From Bacteroidota bacterium (lineage in GTDB: Bacteria; Bacteroidota; Bacteroidia; 2-12-FULL-35-15), in assembly GCA_025963725.1 (NCBI GenBank), contig JAOQAE010000004.1, positions 617,616 to 681,615 on the forward strand: a stretch of DNA of 64,000 bases, written 5' to 3'. Position numbers and translations under genes: made by a program. Positions 34,444-42,814 of this stretch are shown here, in pieces (position 1 is the first letter of the stretch; every line of letters starts with the position of its first letter). Below the pieces are notes generated by a model. That model was not told the origin of the DNA, did no database searches, and saw only the letters and a list, made by a program, of their open reading frames with translations.

Positions 34444-35757
34444 ATGGAAACAATGATACAACAGGTACTGGCGAATTTAAAGATAGATGCGCTGAATGAA
34501 ATGCAGAAGGCAACAGTGGATGCCGCTGCAAAAGGAAATGACCTTATCCTGCTGTCGCCGACAGGCTCAGGAAAAACACTTGGATTTTTACTGCCGGTGC
34601 TTTCACAGTTGAAAAAAGAAAAGAAAGGCGTACAGGCGCTTATTCTCGTTCCTTCGAGGGAGCTGGCGATCCAGATAGAAACAGTGTTCAAGCAGATGGG
34701 AACGGGGTTCAAGATCAATTGCTGCTACGGCGGACATTCAACACGCATAGAAAAGAATAACCTCGAGCATCCGCCCGCAGTGCTTGTGGGAACACCCGGC
34801 AGGATCGCATACCACGTCCGCAATTCCAATTTTGATGTGGGCGCGGTGAACATGCTGGTGCTGGATGAGTTTGATAAATCGCTGGAATTCGGATTCAAGG
34901 AAGATATGTCGTTCATCATTTATGAGCTGAAGAACCTGGAGAGGCGCATGCTTACTTCCGCGACGAGCATGGAGGAAATTCCTTCGTTCACAGGCGTAAG
35001 GAAGCCGATCGAAATTAATTTTTTAAGCAAGACACCAACCAAATCCGCGGGGCTTAAATTAAAGCTGGTAAAGGGAAAAGATAAATTGGACGTGCTGTTT
35101 GCGCTCATCTGCAAGCATGGCGAAAAGGCAACGCTTGTGTTCTGCAATCACCGCGATGCCGTTGAGCGGATCAGCCAGCTGCTGCGCGACAAAGGCCTGT
35201 CGCATGATATTTTTCACGGAGGCATGGAGCAGGATGACCGTGAAAGGGCGCTGATCAAATTCAGGAACGGCAGCCACCGCATCCTGATCACTACCGACCT
35301 TGCATCGCGCGGACTGGACATTCCCGAGATCGAGCTGGTGATCCATTACCAGCTTCCAACCACGGAAGATTCATATATACACCGCAATGGACGCACCGCA
35401 AGAATGAACGCGAAAGGCACAGCATATCTGGTGCTCTCGGACACGGATCATGTTCCTTCGTTCATCAAGGAAAATCCCGAATCGGAAGAGCTGGACGGGC
35501 AATACCCGCTTCCTGCAAATACACCTTGGAGCACGTTGTATATTGCGGCAGGAAAGAAAGACAAGATCAACAAGATGGATATTGTAGGCATGCTGCTGCA
35601 GAAAGGCAAGCTTGAGAAAGATGAGCTGGGGCTGATCGAAGTGCTTGATAAATCAGCTTATGCGGCTGTGAAGCGCGATAAGATCAACAAGGTTGTGCAG
35701 CTGGTGAAAGAGGAGAAGATCAAAGGCAGAAAGATAAAAATGGCGGTTTCGGAGTAG
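34444..35757 (+). CDS. DEAD-box RNA helicase
   Basis: The 437-aa protein has the two-RecA helicase core. Visible motifs are LSPTGSGKT (Walker A, 37-45), PSRELA, GTPGR, DEFD (141-144, in place of DEAD), TSATS, and the C-terminal GGMEQDDRERAL, TTDLASRGLDIPE and HRNGRTAR. A C-terminal extension of about 80 residues ends in basic helices and probably binds RNA. The start follows from the promoter box at 34429; a longer reading from 34300 would overlap it. The stop is one base from the convergent membrane-protein stop. Confidence 0.93.
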   Translation: METMIQQVLANLKIDALNEMQKATVDAAAKGNDLILLSPTGSGKTLGFLLPVLSQLKKEKKGVQALILVPSRELAIQIETVFKQMGTGFKINCCYGGHSTRIEKNNLEHPPAVLVGTPGRIAYHVRNSNFDVGAVNMLVLDEFDKSLEFGFKEDMSFIIYELKNLERRMLTSATSMEEIPSFTGVRKPIEINFLSKTPTKSAGLKLKLVKGKDKLDVLFALICKHGEKATLVFCNHRDAVERISQLLRDKGLSHDIFHGGMEQDDRERALIKFRNGSHRILITTDLASRGLDIPEIELVIHYQLPTTEDSYIHRNGRTARMNAKGTAYLVLSDTDHVPSFIKENPESEELDGQYPLPANTPWSTLYIAAGKKDKINKMDIVGMLLQKGKLEKDELGLIEVLDKSAYAAVKRDKINKVVQLVKEEKIKGRKIKMAVSE

Positions 35758-35758
35758 C

Positions 35759-36601
35759 TTATAAAGCGATCTCCTCCTCCGCATCATTTGTTTCTCCCTG
35801 AATTCCTGCGGCAATACTTTCAGTTGCCGGGCTCATCCGTAAAGGGCTTGTGATGGCCGAATGAAAGCCCAGGAAGAAAAATGCGATCAGGAAAAGTTCG
35901 AAGATCCCTTCCAGGATAAATAGTGTGTCCGGTGTTTCAACCGAGGCAAATACCAGCCTGAACAATGTATTATTGATGAACATATACAGCTCGTATGAGA
36001 ATTCGTTAAAGAGCCAGAGCGCTACAAACAGCAGGAATGTTTTATAAAGAGTGAACCGTACCTTACCGGGAGCGGCGAGCTTGCACACCATATAGGAGAA
36101 CATGATCAGCGGCAGGTAGATCCTGCAATGGAACAGCAGGTAATAGAACCAGGTGGTGTATGCCGATGAAGGCAGGTTGTAGATCCCGCAGTTGATGATA
36201 TAGTCCATGAAGGATGCCGCAGCCAGCGTTGCCAGCAGCATCAGCAGGTCTTCTGCTTTTATTGTTTGCAGCGCCCCTGAAAATGAGATCTCCGGTTCGG
36301 AGGATTTGAAACGCAGCAGCGATAAGGAGAAGATGGAGATAAAGAAAATAAAAACGATCTTGGTGAGATCGGTGAGGCTGTAAACCGAACCTGTGCTGTA
36401 GCGGAAATAAAAATAACCAATGAGGCTGTTGTGACGCTGGTGCAGCGCATCGTCGAAGCTTGTGTATTTCAGCAGCAGGAGCGTGATAGCGGCTGCGCAG
36501 ATCGACCATACAAGGGCGATGCTGTATGTTTTGCTGAATTGCCTTTCATACGTATCGGCAAAATCAATGAGCTGTGTTTTTAAAAACCTGATGAACCGCA
36601 T
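35759..36601 (-). CDS. Membrane protein of unknown function, about six TM segments
   Basis: I do not recognise the family. The 280-aa protein shows hydrophobic segments near 27-45, 78-98, 120-135, 152-170, 190-208 and 225-245, separated by short loops. Its C-terminus is acidic (EEEIAL). The N-terminal cytoplasmic stretch MRFIRFLKTQLIDFADTYER is amphipathic. Its stop nearly abuts that of the helicase, with no terminator seen between them. No catalytic motif stands out. Confidence 0.75.
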   Translation of the reverse strand: MRFIRFLKTQLIDFADTYERQFSKTYSIALVWSICAAAITLLLLKYTSFDDALHQRHNSLIGYFYFRYSTGSVYSLTDLTKIVFIFFISIFSLSLLRFKSSEPEISFSGALQTIKAEDLLMLLATLAAASFMDYIINCGIYNLPSSAYTTWFYYLLFHCRIYLPLIMFSYMVCKLAAPGKVRFTLYKTFLLFVALWLFNEFSYELYMFINNTLFRLVFASVETPDTLFILEGIFELFLIAFFFLGFHSAITSPLRMSPATESIAAGIQGETNDAEEEIAL

Positions 36602-36780
36602 ACTTTTATTTTTTTAATGTTTTACATGATGGGGTGTGTAATAATTCCTCTCTTTTCGTCATGCGATTTTGGTTGCTGAACCACGAATTTACGATTTATG
36701 AGGATTTAATTGCTCGGAAGCTTTAATTTTTAGCTGGATCATTATTTGAAAATACAATAATGAACTAAATCGTAAACGTT

Positions 36781-36972
36781 ATGAATAGTACTGAATTAAA
36801 ATTAAGAGGAAGCTGGAACGAAGTGAAAGGGAAGATCAAGCAGGAGTACGCTGACCTCACGGATGATGACCTGAAGTATGAAGAGGGGAAGGATGATGAG
36901 CTGGTTGGAAGGCTTCAGCAAAAGATCGGGAAAACAAAGGATGAAGTGATCAACTGGATCCAGAACCTGTAA
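36781..36972 (+). CDS. CsbD-family general stress protein
   Basis: The 63-aa protein has the CsbD signature: [19 protein letters not shown], then [29 protein letters not shown]. It is hydrophilic and helical. CsbD proteins are induced by stress in several bacteria, yet their activity is unknown. The 178-base 5' region has no exact -7 box. A bidirectional terminator follows 14 bases after the stop. Confidence 0.93.
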   Translation: MNSTELKLRGSWNEVKGKIKQEYADLTDDDLKYEEGKDDELVGRLQQKIGKTKDEVINWIQNL

Positions 36973-36985
36973 TTCCCAATTTTTT

Positions 36986-37036
36986 AAAAAAGATCGCTTT
37001 TACATTCTCATGGAATGTGAAGGCGGTCTTTTTTTT
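36986..37036. terminator. Bidirectional terminator between csbD and the GT39-like gene
   Basis: A long stem pairs AAGATCGCTTTTACATTC with GGAATGTGAAGGCGGTCTT using a few G-T pairs and a 3-4-base loop. It has T-runs on both strands. The stop codon of the minus-strand gene (37000-37002) lies inside the stem. Confidence 0.75.
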
Positions 37037-38250
37037 ATGCGCCGGATAATAAGATCGGCGAGCAGCCATGCGGCAAGCAGGTACGCAAACAGCCAGAGCG
37101 GGAAAGCACTGATGGTAAGGCGGTCGCCCTGGTAAGTGGAGATGCCGCTGCTCAGCAGGATGTAATATGAGAGCAACAAGGGAATGAGCAGGATGATCAT
37201 ATCGCCGGCCCTCCTGCTGCGTGCAAGCAGGAACAATACAAGCAGAAGCAGCGGGAGTAAAATAAAATGCGATTGGTAATAAAGATCATTCATTCCCATC
37301 ATAAAATCAATATAGCGCTTATTGCCGGTGTTGATGGGATAATCGAGGTATTGCGGATAGCCGTTGCAATTGTTCTTCAGGTTCGTTAAATACACCTCTA
37401 TGAATTCCTGCGAATGGCTCAGGATGTAGCTGTTCACCTTGTGCGGCTCAAACTTATTCACGGCTATCAGGGCGCTGTCTCTGCTGATCTTATTCACCGC
37501 TGCAAATCCATCTGCCAAAAAATAATCGCGCATGGTGATGTCGCCGATCATCGAGACCTTAAATTGTCCGTACCGCATTTTCATAAAGGTTTGTTGCAGC
37601 AGCAGCGGAGAAAGCACAAGCAGGAGCGTGAACAGCTTTTTAGTATGCTGCCGGTATTGCCGGTAATAAAATAAAGGCAGCACGATGAAAACAACGCCCA
37701 GCACAACGGGATAGAAGAGCGGCTTGATAACGGTAAGCAGGACAAGGATCAAAAGCAGCCGGTGGATAAAGCCAAGCTCGGTTCTCCTTTCGGCTGCATG
37801 CGTGATAAAATACAGCAGGAAGGAAAGCAGCATTACCGTGGTGATCTCCGTGAGCGCATACAGCGTAAGCGTGATGCAGGTAAGGTTGATCGCGAACAGC
37901 AGCGCGGCGATAAATCCCAGAATGCTGTTTGACAGTTTTTTCAGGGAAAGAAATAAGAAGTTAGCCGCAGCAAGCCAGAACAAAAACTGCAGGAACCACA
38001 AGCCGTAAGCGCCAAGGGTTTTGTAGGCAAGCGCTACAATGAGCGGGTACAGAAATGGGCGGATCGCAAGCGCATCGGTGCCGCTGAGCCTGGTGCCGAG
38101 GTTGGCCACGTCGAGATAGCTGAGCGCATCATTGGTGGAAAACATAGTTTCCCTGCTGATGCCAACCGTAAGCCCGCTGAATGCAATAAAATACACGGCT
38201 AAGAGAAGCAGATTAAGGATCAGAAGCTCTGTTCTCGGCGTAACTTTCAT
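37000..38250 (-). CDS. Polytopic membrane protein, GT39/ArnT-like
   Basis: The 416-aa protein has about ten TM helices. The first loop after TM1 contains the family-type acidic pattern FSTNDALSYLDVANLG, and a further aromatic-rich loop carries IRPFLYPLIVALAY. This is the layout of GT39/GT-C glycosyltransferases, which take polyprenyl-linked donors, but no family was confirmed. The C-terminus is basic (RRIKKRPP). It follows the crotonase gene by 6 bases, so the two are likely cotranscribed. Confidence 0.65.
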   Translation of the reverse strand: MKVTPRTELLILNLLLLAVYFIAFSGLTVGISRETMFSTNDALSYLDVANLGTRLSGTDALAIRPFLYPLIVALAYKTLGAYGLWFLQFLFWLAAANFLFLSLKKLSNSILGFIAALLFAINLTCITLTLYALTEITTVMLLSFLLYFITHAAERRTELGFIHRLLLILVLLTVIKPLFYPVVLGVVFIVLPLFYYRQYRQHTKKLFTLLLVLSPLLLQQTFMKMRYGQFKVSMIGDITMRDYFLADGFAAVNKISRDSALIAVNKFEPHKVNSYILSHSQEFIEVYLTNLKNNCNGYPQYLDYPINTGNKRYIDFMMGMNDLYYQSHFILLPLLLLVLFLLARSRRAGDMIILLIPLLLSYYILLSSGISTYQGDRLTISAFPLWLFAYLLAAWLLADLIIRRIKKRPPSHSMRM

Positions 38251-38256
38251 CTTGCC

Positions 38257-39015
38257 TTATGCTTTCGCTTTGAACTTGTTGATGGCATTTATCGTGAATT
38301 CGGAAAGCACGAGCCTGCCGCTCATTTCAGCGCGCTCGATGAGTAAAGTGTCCCAGTTCTCCGTTCCTTTCCAGAATACTTTTTTCAGCATCTCCATCGC
38401 TTCCGGGTTCGATTTGGAAAGCTTATCTGCAAGCGCTGCAATAGCTGCATCCAGCTCCTCTGTAGTTTTAAAGATCCCGGCATACAAACCTTTTTCCTTT
38501 GCCCACTCTGCCGTTTGCCATTCGGTGGCATTGATGGAAAGCGCGGTGAATGCCGATGTTCCTACTTTGCGCTCCACTGCCGGACCAACCACGAAGGGGC
38601 CGATGCCGACCGCCAGCTCGCTTAGCTTTACAGATGCGGAATCTACTGCAAGTGTGTAATCAGCTGCACTGGCAATGCCTACGCCGCCGCCAACCGCTTT
38701 GCCCTGTACGCGTGCAATCACAAACTTGGGCGCGGTACGCATCGCGTTGATCACCATTGCGAAGCCGGAGAAGAATTTCTTTCCTGTTTCGAGGTCCTTG
38801 ATCGAGATCAGCTCATCGAAGGAAGCGCCTGCACAAAATGCCTTGTCGCCTTCGCTTTGCAGCACGATCACTTTTGCATTTGCATCTTTGCCTGCTTTTG
38901 TGATCTCTTCAGCCAGCTGGCGAAGCAATGCTCCCGGCATGGAGTTGCTCTGCGGGTGAAAGAAAGTGATGGTGGCGATGCCGTTGGATGTTGCTGATTT
39001 GATATGTCCGTCCAT
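38257..39015 (-). CDS. Enoyl-CoA hydratase/isomerase family protein (PaaG-like)
   Basis: The 252-aa crotonase shows the oxyanion-hole segment KAFCAGASFDEL (about 58-69) and the GKAVGGGVGIASAADY stretch (about 104-119). The acid-base region SVKLSELAVGIGPF (about 127-140) is also seen, though without a clear second catalytic Glu. It may act in the same aromatic CoA pathway as PaaZ and PaaK elsewhere in the window, or in fatty-acid oxidation. It is 6 bases upstream of the GT39-like gene. Confidence 0.88.
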   Translation of the reverse strand: MDGHIKSATSNGIATITFFHPQSNSMPGALLRQLAEEITKAGKDANAKVIVLQSEGDKAFCAGASFDELISIKDLETGKKFFSGFAMVINAMRTAPKFVIARVQGKAVGGGVGIASAADYTLAVDSASVKLSELAVGIGPFVVGPAVERKVGTSAFTALSINATEWQTAEWAKEKGLYAGIFKTTEELDAAIAALADKLSKSNPEAMEMLKKVFWKGTENWDTLLIERAEMSGRLVLSEFTINAINKFKAKA

Positions 39016-39112
39016 TGTGAATTGGAGATTTTTTGAATTGTAGAATTGTAGAATTTTAAAACGGAAGTAAATTTAAATAAATATTCATGTCTTTAAGGGG
39101 GAATTTTGGAGG

Positions 39113-39547
39113 TTAACTAATTTCTTTTTCCAGCCTGTCAAAATTCTCTTCATTTTTAGGCTCAGCGAAAGGCCGGATCTTGTTACATTCTTCAGCAGTT
39201 TCGAACATCATCCGGAATGAGATCCTGGTTTTCGCCTCGTCAACTTTCTCAAACGCAATTTCCATATCAAATAAAGGCTGGGAGACCCTTTTCCAGCTGA
39301 CAAGCTCATTCGGCTTCACAACTTTAAAAACGGAAGAGTTCTCGTAGTTGCCTTTTTCCGGCCCGTGCATGGTCAAGATCCACTTCCCACCAGGTTGTAA
39401 ATCAAACTCATGAATAGTGTTCGTAAAGCCGTTTGGCCCCCACCAGTTCTTTAAACGAACAGGATCGGCAAAAGCATTATAAACCTTTTCCACCGGGGAG
39501 TTTAAAATTCGGGTGCTGAAAATTTCAGGATCGGATAGTGGGGGCAT
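39113..39547 (-). CDS. SRPBCC/AHSA1-domain protein
   Basis: The 144-aa START-like protein has the AHSA1 pattern: STRILNSPVEKVYNAFADPV, WWGPNGFTNTIHEFDLQPGG, WKRVSQPLFDMEIAFE. These proteins bind hydrophobic ligands or act like Hsp90 co-chaperones; this one has no evident specific role. It stands alone, with 97 bases to the crotonase gene. Confidence 0.9.
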   Translation of the reverse strand: MPPLSDPEIFSTRILNSPVEKVYNAFADPVRLKNWWGPNGFTNTIHEFDLQPGGKWILTMHGPEKGNYENSSVFKVVKPNELVSWKRVSQPLFDMEIAFEKVDEAKTRISFRMMFETAEECNKIRPFAEPKNEENFDRLEKEIS

Positions 39548-39591
39548 AGCGATAGATTATTTGTTCAAGTTTGTGATTAAGAGGTGGATTT

Positions 39592-39800
39592 TTACAATAT
39601 TATATAGTAGTTTCTAAAACTAATAGCAAGAAAAATCACTAAAATTAAGGCTCCCAAAATCAAGCTTGTAATTATGAATAAAGAAATTCTAATGAGACTT
39701 TTTTTTTGTTTCTTAAAAAAAAGAAATAAAGAAAAAAGCTACAAACCGATGTGAATAAACTCAGGAAAAAAATGTATCCGATTAATGGATTGTGAACCAT
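39592..39800 (-). pseudogene. Small two-TM membrane protein, probably frameshifted at an A9 run
   Basis: Reading from ATG 39800 gives MVHNPLIGYIFFLSLFTSVC and a first hydrophobic helix, then RNKKK encoded by nine A. In the written frame translation ends soon after at 39672. One extra A at the run would continue into SLIRISLFIITSLILGALIL, a second helix, and end at 39592, giving about 69 residues. The two halves fit so well that I suspect a real small membrane protein with a homopolymer slip, either a sequencing error or a phase-variable site. The remaining bases of the 39548-39996 gap hold only the terminator. Confidence 0.4.
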
Positions 39801-39931
39801 AGAATAATTCTATTTATAATATTTGATTTAGTCGTCTTGCGCTCGTTTAGGTTCTCAACTAAAATTAATATTTCGGAGTGATCCTTCAAAGTGAATTCCA
39901 ATTTGTATTACGTAGCGAAACCGTCAGGGCA

Positions 39932-39965
39932 TAAAAAAAGCACCTCGATCTCTCTCGGTGCTCTT
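39932..39965 (-). terminator. Rho-independent terminator of the 150-aa protein gene
   Basis: On the minus strand AGCACC...GGTGCT with a 12-base loop is followed by seven T. It is 32 bases beyond the stop of the gene at 39997-40449. Confidence 0.7.
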
Positions 39966-39996
39966 TTAAACTAATGTCTAACCCTTATTTTATACC

Positions 39997-40449
39997 TTAG
40001 TTCTCGCTGTATGCTGGCAATTTACCTTCTTTGATCAATTGCAGGCTTTTTTGTTTATGCTCCTCGAAATTACCGAAGCACAATGCATCGAGCAATTCTT
40101 TTTTAGTTAACTGAGGATCATTTAGCTGGGCTTTGATCTCCTTTTCGCAACGCTCCACATATTTCTCAAAGCGCTCAGGCGCCCAGATGTATTGTAATTT
40201 GAACCATTCAGGTTTTGAACGGTCAACATTGAACTCTTTTGGCATGTCATCGCTCATCTTGATGTTGGTCTTGATATCCAGACCTTCGAATTTCTTCGGT
40301 AAAAGGCGGTTGTCAAATACCAGGGGACGGCTTATCTTGATCACATGCTTCTTTTTCTTAGGATCTACCATGGCTAATCCTTCAATGGTCAACCCTTTTT
40401 TCTTCAGGTGACCGTACTTCGATTCAAAGCTTTTTAATATTTCGAACAT
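39997..40449 (-). CDS. Conserved small protein of unknown function
   Basis: This 150-aa soluble protein of unrecognised family is rich in Lys and Glu. It contains DPKKKKHVIKISRPLVFDNR and PPEWF-like aromatic turns (SKPEWFKLQYIWAPERFEKY), then two helices (LTKKELLDALCFGNFEEHK). No signal peptide is present. A promoter box lies at 40473-40480 and a terminator follows, so it is a complete single-gene unit and very likely expressed. Confidence 0.75.
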   Translation of the reverse strand: MFEILKSFESKYGHLKKKGLTIEGLAMVDPKKKKHVIKISRPLVFDNRLLPKKFEGLDIKTNIKMSDDMPKEFNVDRSKPEWFKLQYIWAPERFEKYVERCEKEIKAQLNDPQLTKKELLDALCFGNFEEHKQKSLQLIKEGKLPAYSEN

Positions 40450-40472
40450 AGCTATTCCAATTAAGTGGAATA

Positions 40473-40480
40473 CAAAGATA
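40473..40480 (-). promoter_or_regulatory. -7 promoter box of the 150-aa protein gene
   Basis: Minus-strand TATCTTTG matches TAnnTTTG and lies 23 bases upstream of the ATG at 40449. Confidence 0.6.
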
Positions 40481-40678
40481 CGCCATATTCAGCTAATTGA
40501 GTTATTAACAAGGTACTATTTAGACTATTGATTTACAATGTACTATGACTGTTGAAAAACTGTAGATGAATGGCGTTTCCCGGGTGTGGTATTTCTTCCG
40601 CCTGAACCTGTTGAAATGAATGGATTAAGCTGTTGTTTGTCAGTGAGTTGTGTTTTTTCGGCCGAGCTTGCAAAATCC

Positions 40679-41389
40679 TCAGATCCTAACCCCTATAACA
40701 AGCACATCGTCGATCTGCTCGAGGTTTCCCCGCCACTTCTCAAAGGTCTTGTCCAGGAGCTCCTTTTGGTCCTCCATTGGCAAATTACAATGAGCGAGGA
40801 GGGTCTCCTGGAGCTGTTTGTATTTGAATTTTTTGCCTTTTTCGCCGCCGAACTGGTCGGCAAAGCCATCGGTAAAGGTATAAATGAGGTCCCCGGGCTG
40901 CAAACTTAGCTTCTGGAGGGTAAAGGGCTTCATTTCCCCTCCGTATTTTCCCACCGGCATCTTGTCCGCCTTGTATTCGGTTACTTTTCCGTTCCGCACA
41001 TGCCAGAGCGGGTTATTAGCGGCGGCAAACTCGAGCTGCATATTCTCAAAATCGTAAGCGCAAAGCACGCAATCCATGCCATCCTTGCTTTCTTCCACGC
41101 TGCCTTCGGGGTTGAGGGATGATATAATGCCGGTGCGCATGTTATCGAGGATCTCATTCGGATGGATGAGGTTGCGCTCGATGATGGATTCGTTCAGGCG
41201 CGAAATGCCCATCATGCTCATGAGCGCACCCGGAACGCCGTGGCCGGTGCAATCTGCCGTGCACATGTAAAAAAGCTCGGTAGGGCTGCCGGCCGGCTTA
41301 TGCGCCAGCGCGTGGTAAAAGTCGCCGCTGACAATATCCTTTGGCTTGTAAAGTATGAAGAAGCTCTTTGTGCCTGTTACTGTTTCCAT
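40679..41389 (-). CDS. Stand-alone SpoIIE-type PP2C phosphatase
   Basis: The 236-aa protein is a bare SpoIIE/PP2C domain beginning almost directly at the catalytic core: FILYKPKDIVSGDFY (Asp23), CTADCTGHGVPGA (Asp46), DGMD (103-106) and FTDGFADQFGGEKG (Asp174, Asp178). It lacks any sensor domain, unlike its two upstream paralogues, which share most of these motifs. It may have lost its front end or act as a soluble partner. Such phosphatases typically dephosphorylate anti-anti-sigma (STAS) proteins. The gap to the next gene upstream is 35 bases. Confidence 0.9.
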   Translation of the reverse strand: METVTGTKSFFILYKPKDIVSGDFYHALAHKPAGSPTELFYMCTADCTGHGVPGALMSMMGISRLNESIIERNLIHPNEILDNMRTGIISSLNPEGSVEESKDGMDCVLCAYDFENMQLEFAAANNPLWHVRNGKVTEYKADKMPVGKYGGEMKPFTLQKLSLQPGDLIYTFTDGFADQFGGEKGKKFKYKQLQETLLAHCNLPMEDQKELLDKTFEKWRGNLEQIDDVLVIGVRI

Positions 41390-41424
41390 GCGGGCTAATT
41401 TACATTTTTTTTACGTTGTTGATC

Positions 41425-42795
41425 TCAGATCCTGATCCCGATCACCAGGATATCATCCACCTGCTCCAGGTTGCCTTTCCAGGCTTCCAGCTCGGTATCC
41501 ACAGCCTGCATCTGTTCCTGTACGGGCTTATTTCCTATCCTGCCAAGCAGTTCCTTGAACTGTGAGTATTTGAATTTTTTGCCTTTTTCGCCGCCAAACT
41601 GATCGGCATAGCCGTCTGTAAAAAGAAACAGGCGGTCATCCTTTTCCAGCCGGATGTGCTGTGTGCTGAAAGGCTTCGGGCTATCAGTTTTCCCGATCGG
41701 CTGCTTGTCGGGCTTGTATTCAAGGAGCGAGCTGTTCCTCATGATCCAGAGCGGGTTGTTGGCGCCGCTCCAGCTCAGCTCATTTGTTTTTTTATTCAGG
41801 CAGCAGAGCGAAATGTCCATGCCGTCCTTTACCGCATTCTCGAGTGTTTCCGGCGAATTGTCCTCGTGTACAAACGTTGCCACCACGAGCTCGCGCACTT
41901 TGTCGAGGATCTTCCCTGTATCGGTTATGCCGAATTCCTTTACCGCGCGGTTCAGCGCATTGGAGCAGATCACGCTTACCATTGCTCCCGGAACCCCGTG
42001 TCCCGTGCAGTCGGCAGCGGCAAAATAAATGTGGTCGCCGCTCAGGTACATCCAGTAAAAATCGCCCGCAACAATGTCTTTCGGTTTGTAAAGAATGAAT
42101 GCTTCCCGGAACTGATCGCGGAAAAATTGTTGTGAAGGAAGGATCGCGTTCTGGATGTGCTTTGCGTAATTGATGGAATCGGTGATCGCTTTGTTCTTTT
42201 CGCTTACCAGCTCATTCATGTGCAGGAGCTTCGATTCATAGGATTCATTCGCCTTTTTGAAATAGTAGGTAATAAAATAAGTAATGACGATGCCGTTGAT
42301 AAGGTTCATCACCCGGAAAAAATAAAATTCTTCCTGGGAGAGCTTCAGCAGCGGATCGATGTAAGGTTGTACAGTGCGCAGGGCAACCGAAAGCGCCATG
42401 ATGAAGAAAAGGTAAAACACCGACATTCGCCTGTTGCCGAAAACGATGAGCGGCATCACCGACAATGGAATAAAAAGCACTTCGCTCATCGCATCACCCG
42501 TGTTCAGCGTAAAGAAGGAAATGCAGGAGGCGATGACCAGCACTGCAAAGTTCTTGGCGGTACGGTAATAGCGGTTGTACAGCAGGAAAAAAGTAACGTG
42601 CACCAGCCCGATCATTACAATGAGGAAAGGGATGAACACATACACTTTAATAAGGATCTCCACGATCAGGTAGATCACCAGCACGATGGCGGTGATAAAG
42701 TTCAGCCGGTTCATCAGCCGGATCCTGCGCTGCTCCGCAACGTTGAGATCGGGATAGCATCCTATGTCAGAAATAAAATTCCAGCAGTTTTTCAT
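41425..42795 (-). CDS. Membrane-anchored SpoIIE-type PP2C phosphatase
   Basis: The 456-aa protein has about six TM helices (30-190) and then a coiled-coil stretch with ITDSINYAKHIQNAILPS (about 210-227). The phosphatase core begins near AFILYKPKDIVAGDFYWM and carries AAADCTGHGVPGAMVS, DGMD and FTDGYADQFGGEKG. It is paralogous to its neighbours. The membrane part resembles 7TMR-DISM-like sensors but I cannot assign a named family. Spacing to the upstream gene is 19 bases, indicating one operon. Confidence 0.9.
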   Translation of the reverse strand: MKNCWNFISDIGCYPDLNVAEQRRIRLMNRLNFITAIVLVIYLIVEILIKVYVFIPFLIVMIGLVHVTFFLLYNRYYRTAKNFAVLVIASCISFFTLNTGDAMSEVLFIPLSVMPLIVFGNRRMSVFYLFFIMALSVALRTVQPYIDPLLKLSQEEFYFFRVMNLINGIVITYFITYYFKKANESYESKLLHMNELVSEKNKAITDSINYAKHIQNAILPSQQFFRDQFREAFILYKPKDIVAGDFYWMYLSGDHIYFAAADCTGHGVPGAMVSVICSNALNRAVKEFGITDTGKILDKVRELVVATFVHEDNSPETLENAVKDGMDISLCCLNKKTNELSWSGANNPLWIMRNSSLLEYKPDKQPIGKTDSPKPFSTQHIRLEKDDRLFLFTDGYADQFGGEKGKKFKYSQFKELLGRIGNKPVQEQMQAVDTELEAWKGNLEQVDDILVIGIRI

Positions 42796-42814
42796 ACAGC
42801 AATTAAAGCATTAT

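Noticed and set aside
40555-40680. Minus-strand reading frame with a coding-like composition just after the stand-alone phosphatase
   Set aside because: It has no start codon upstream of its open part and no clear motif; probably chance or a remnant of the phosphatase 3' region.
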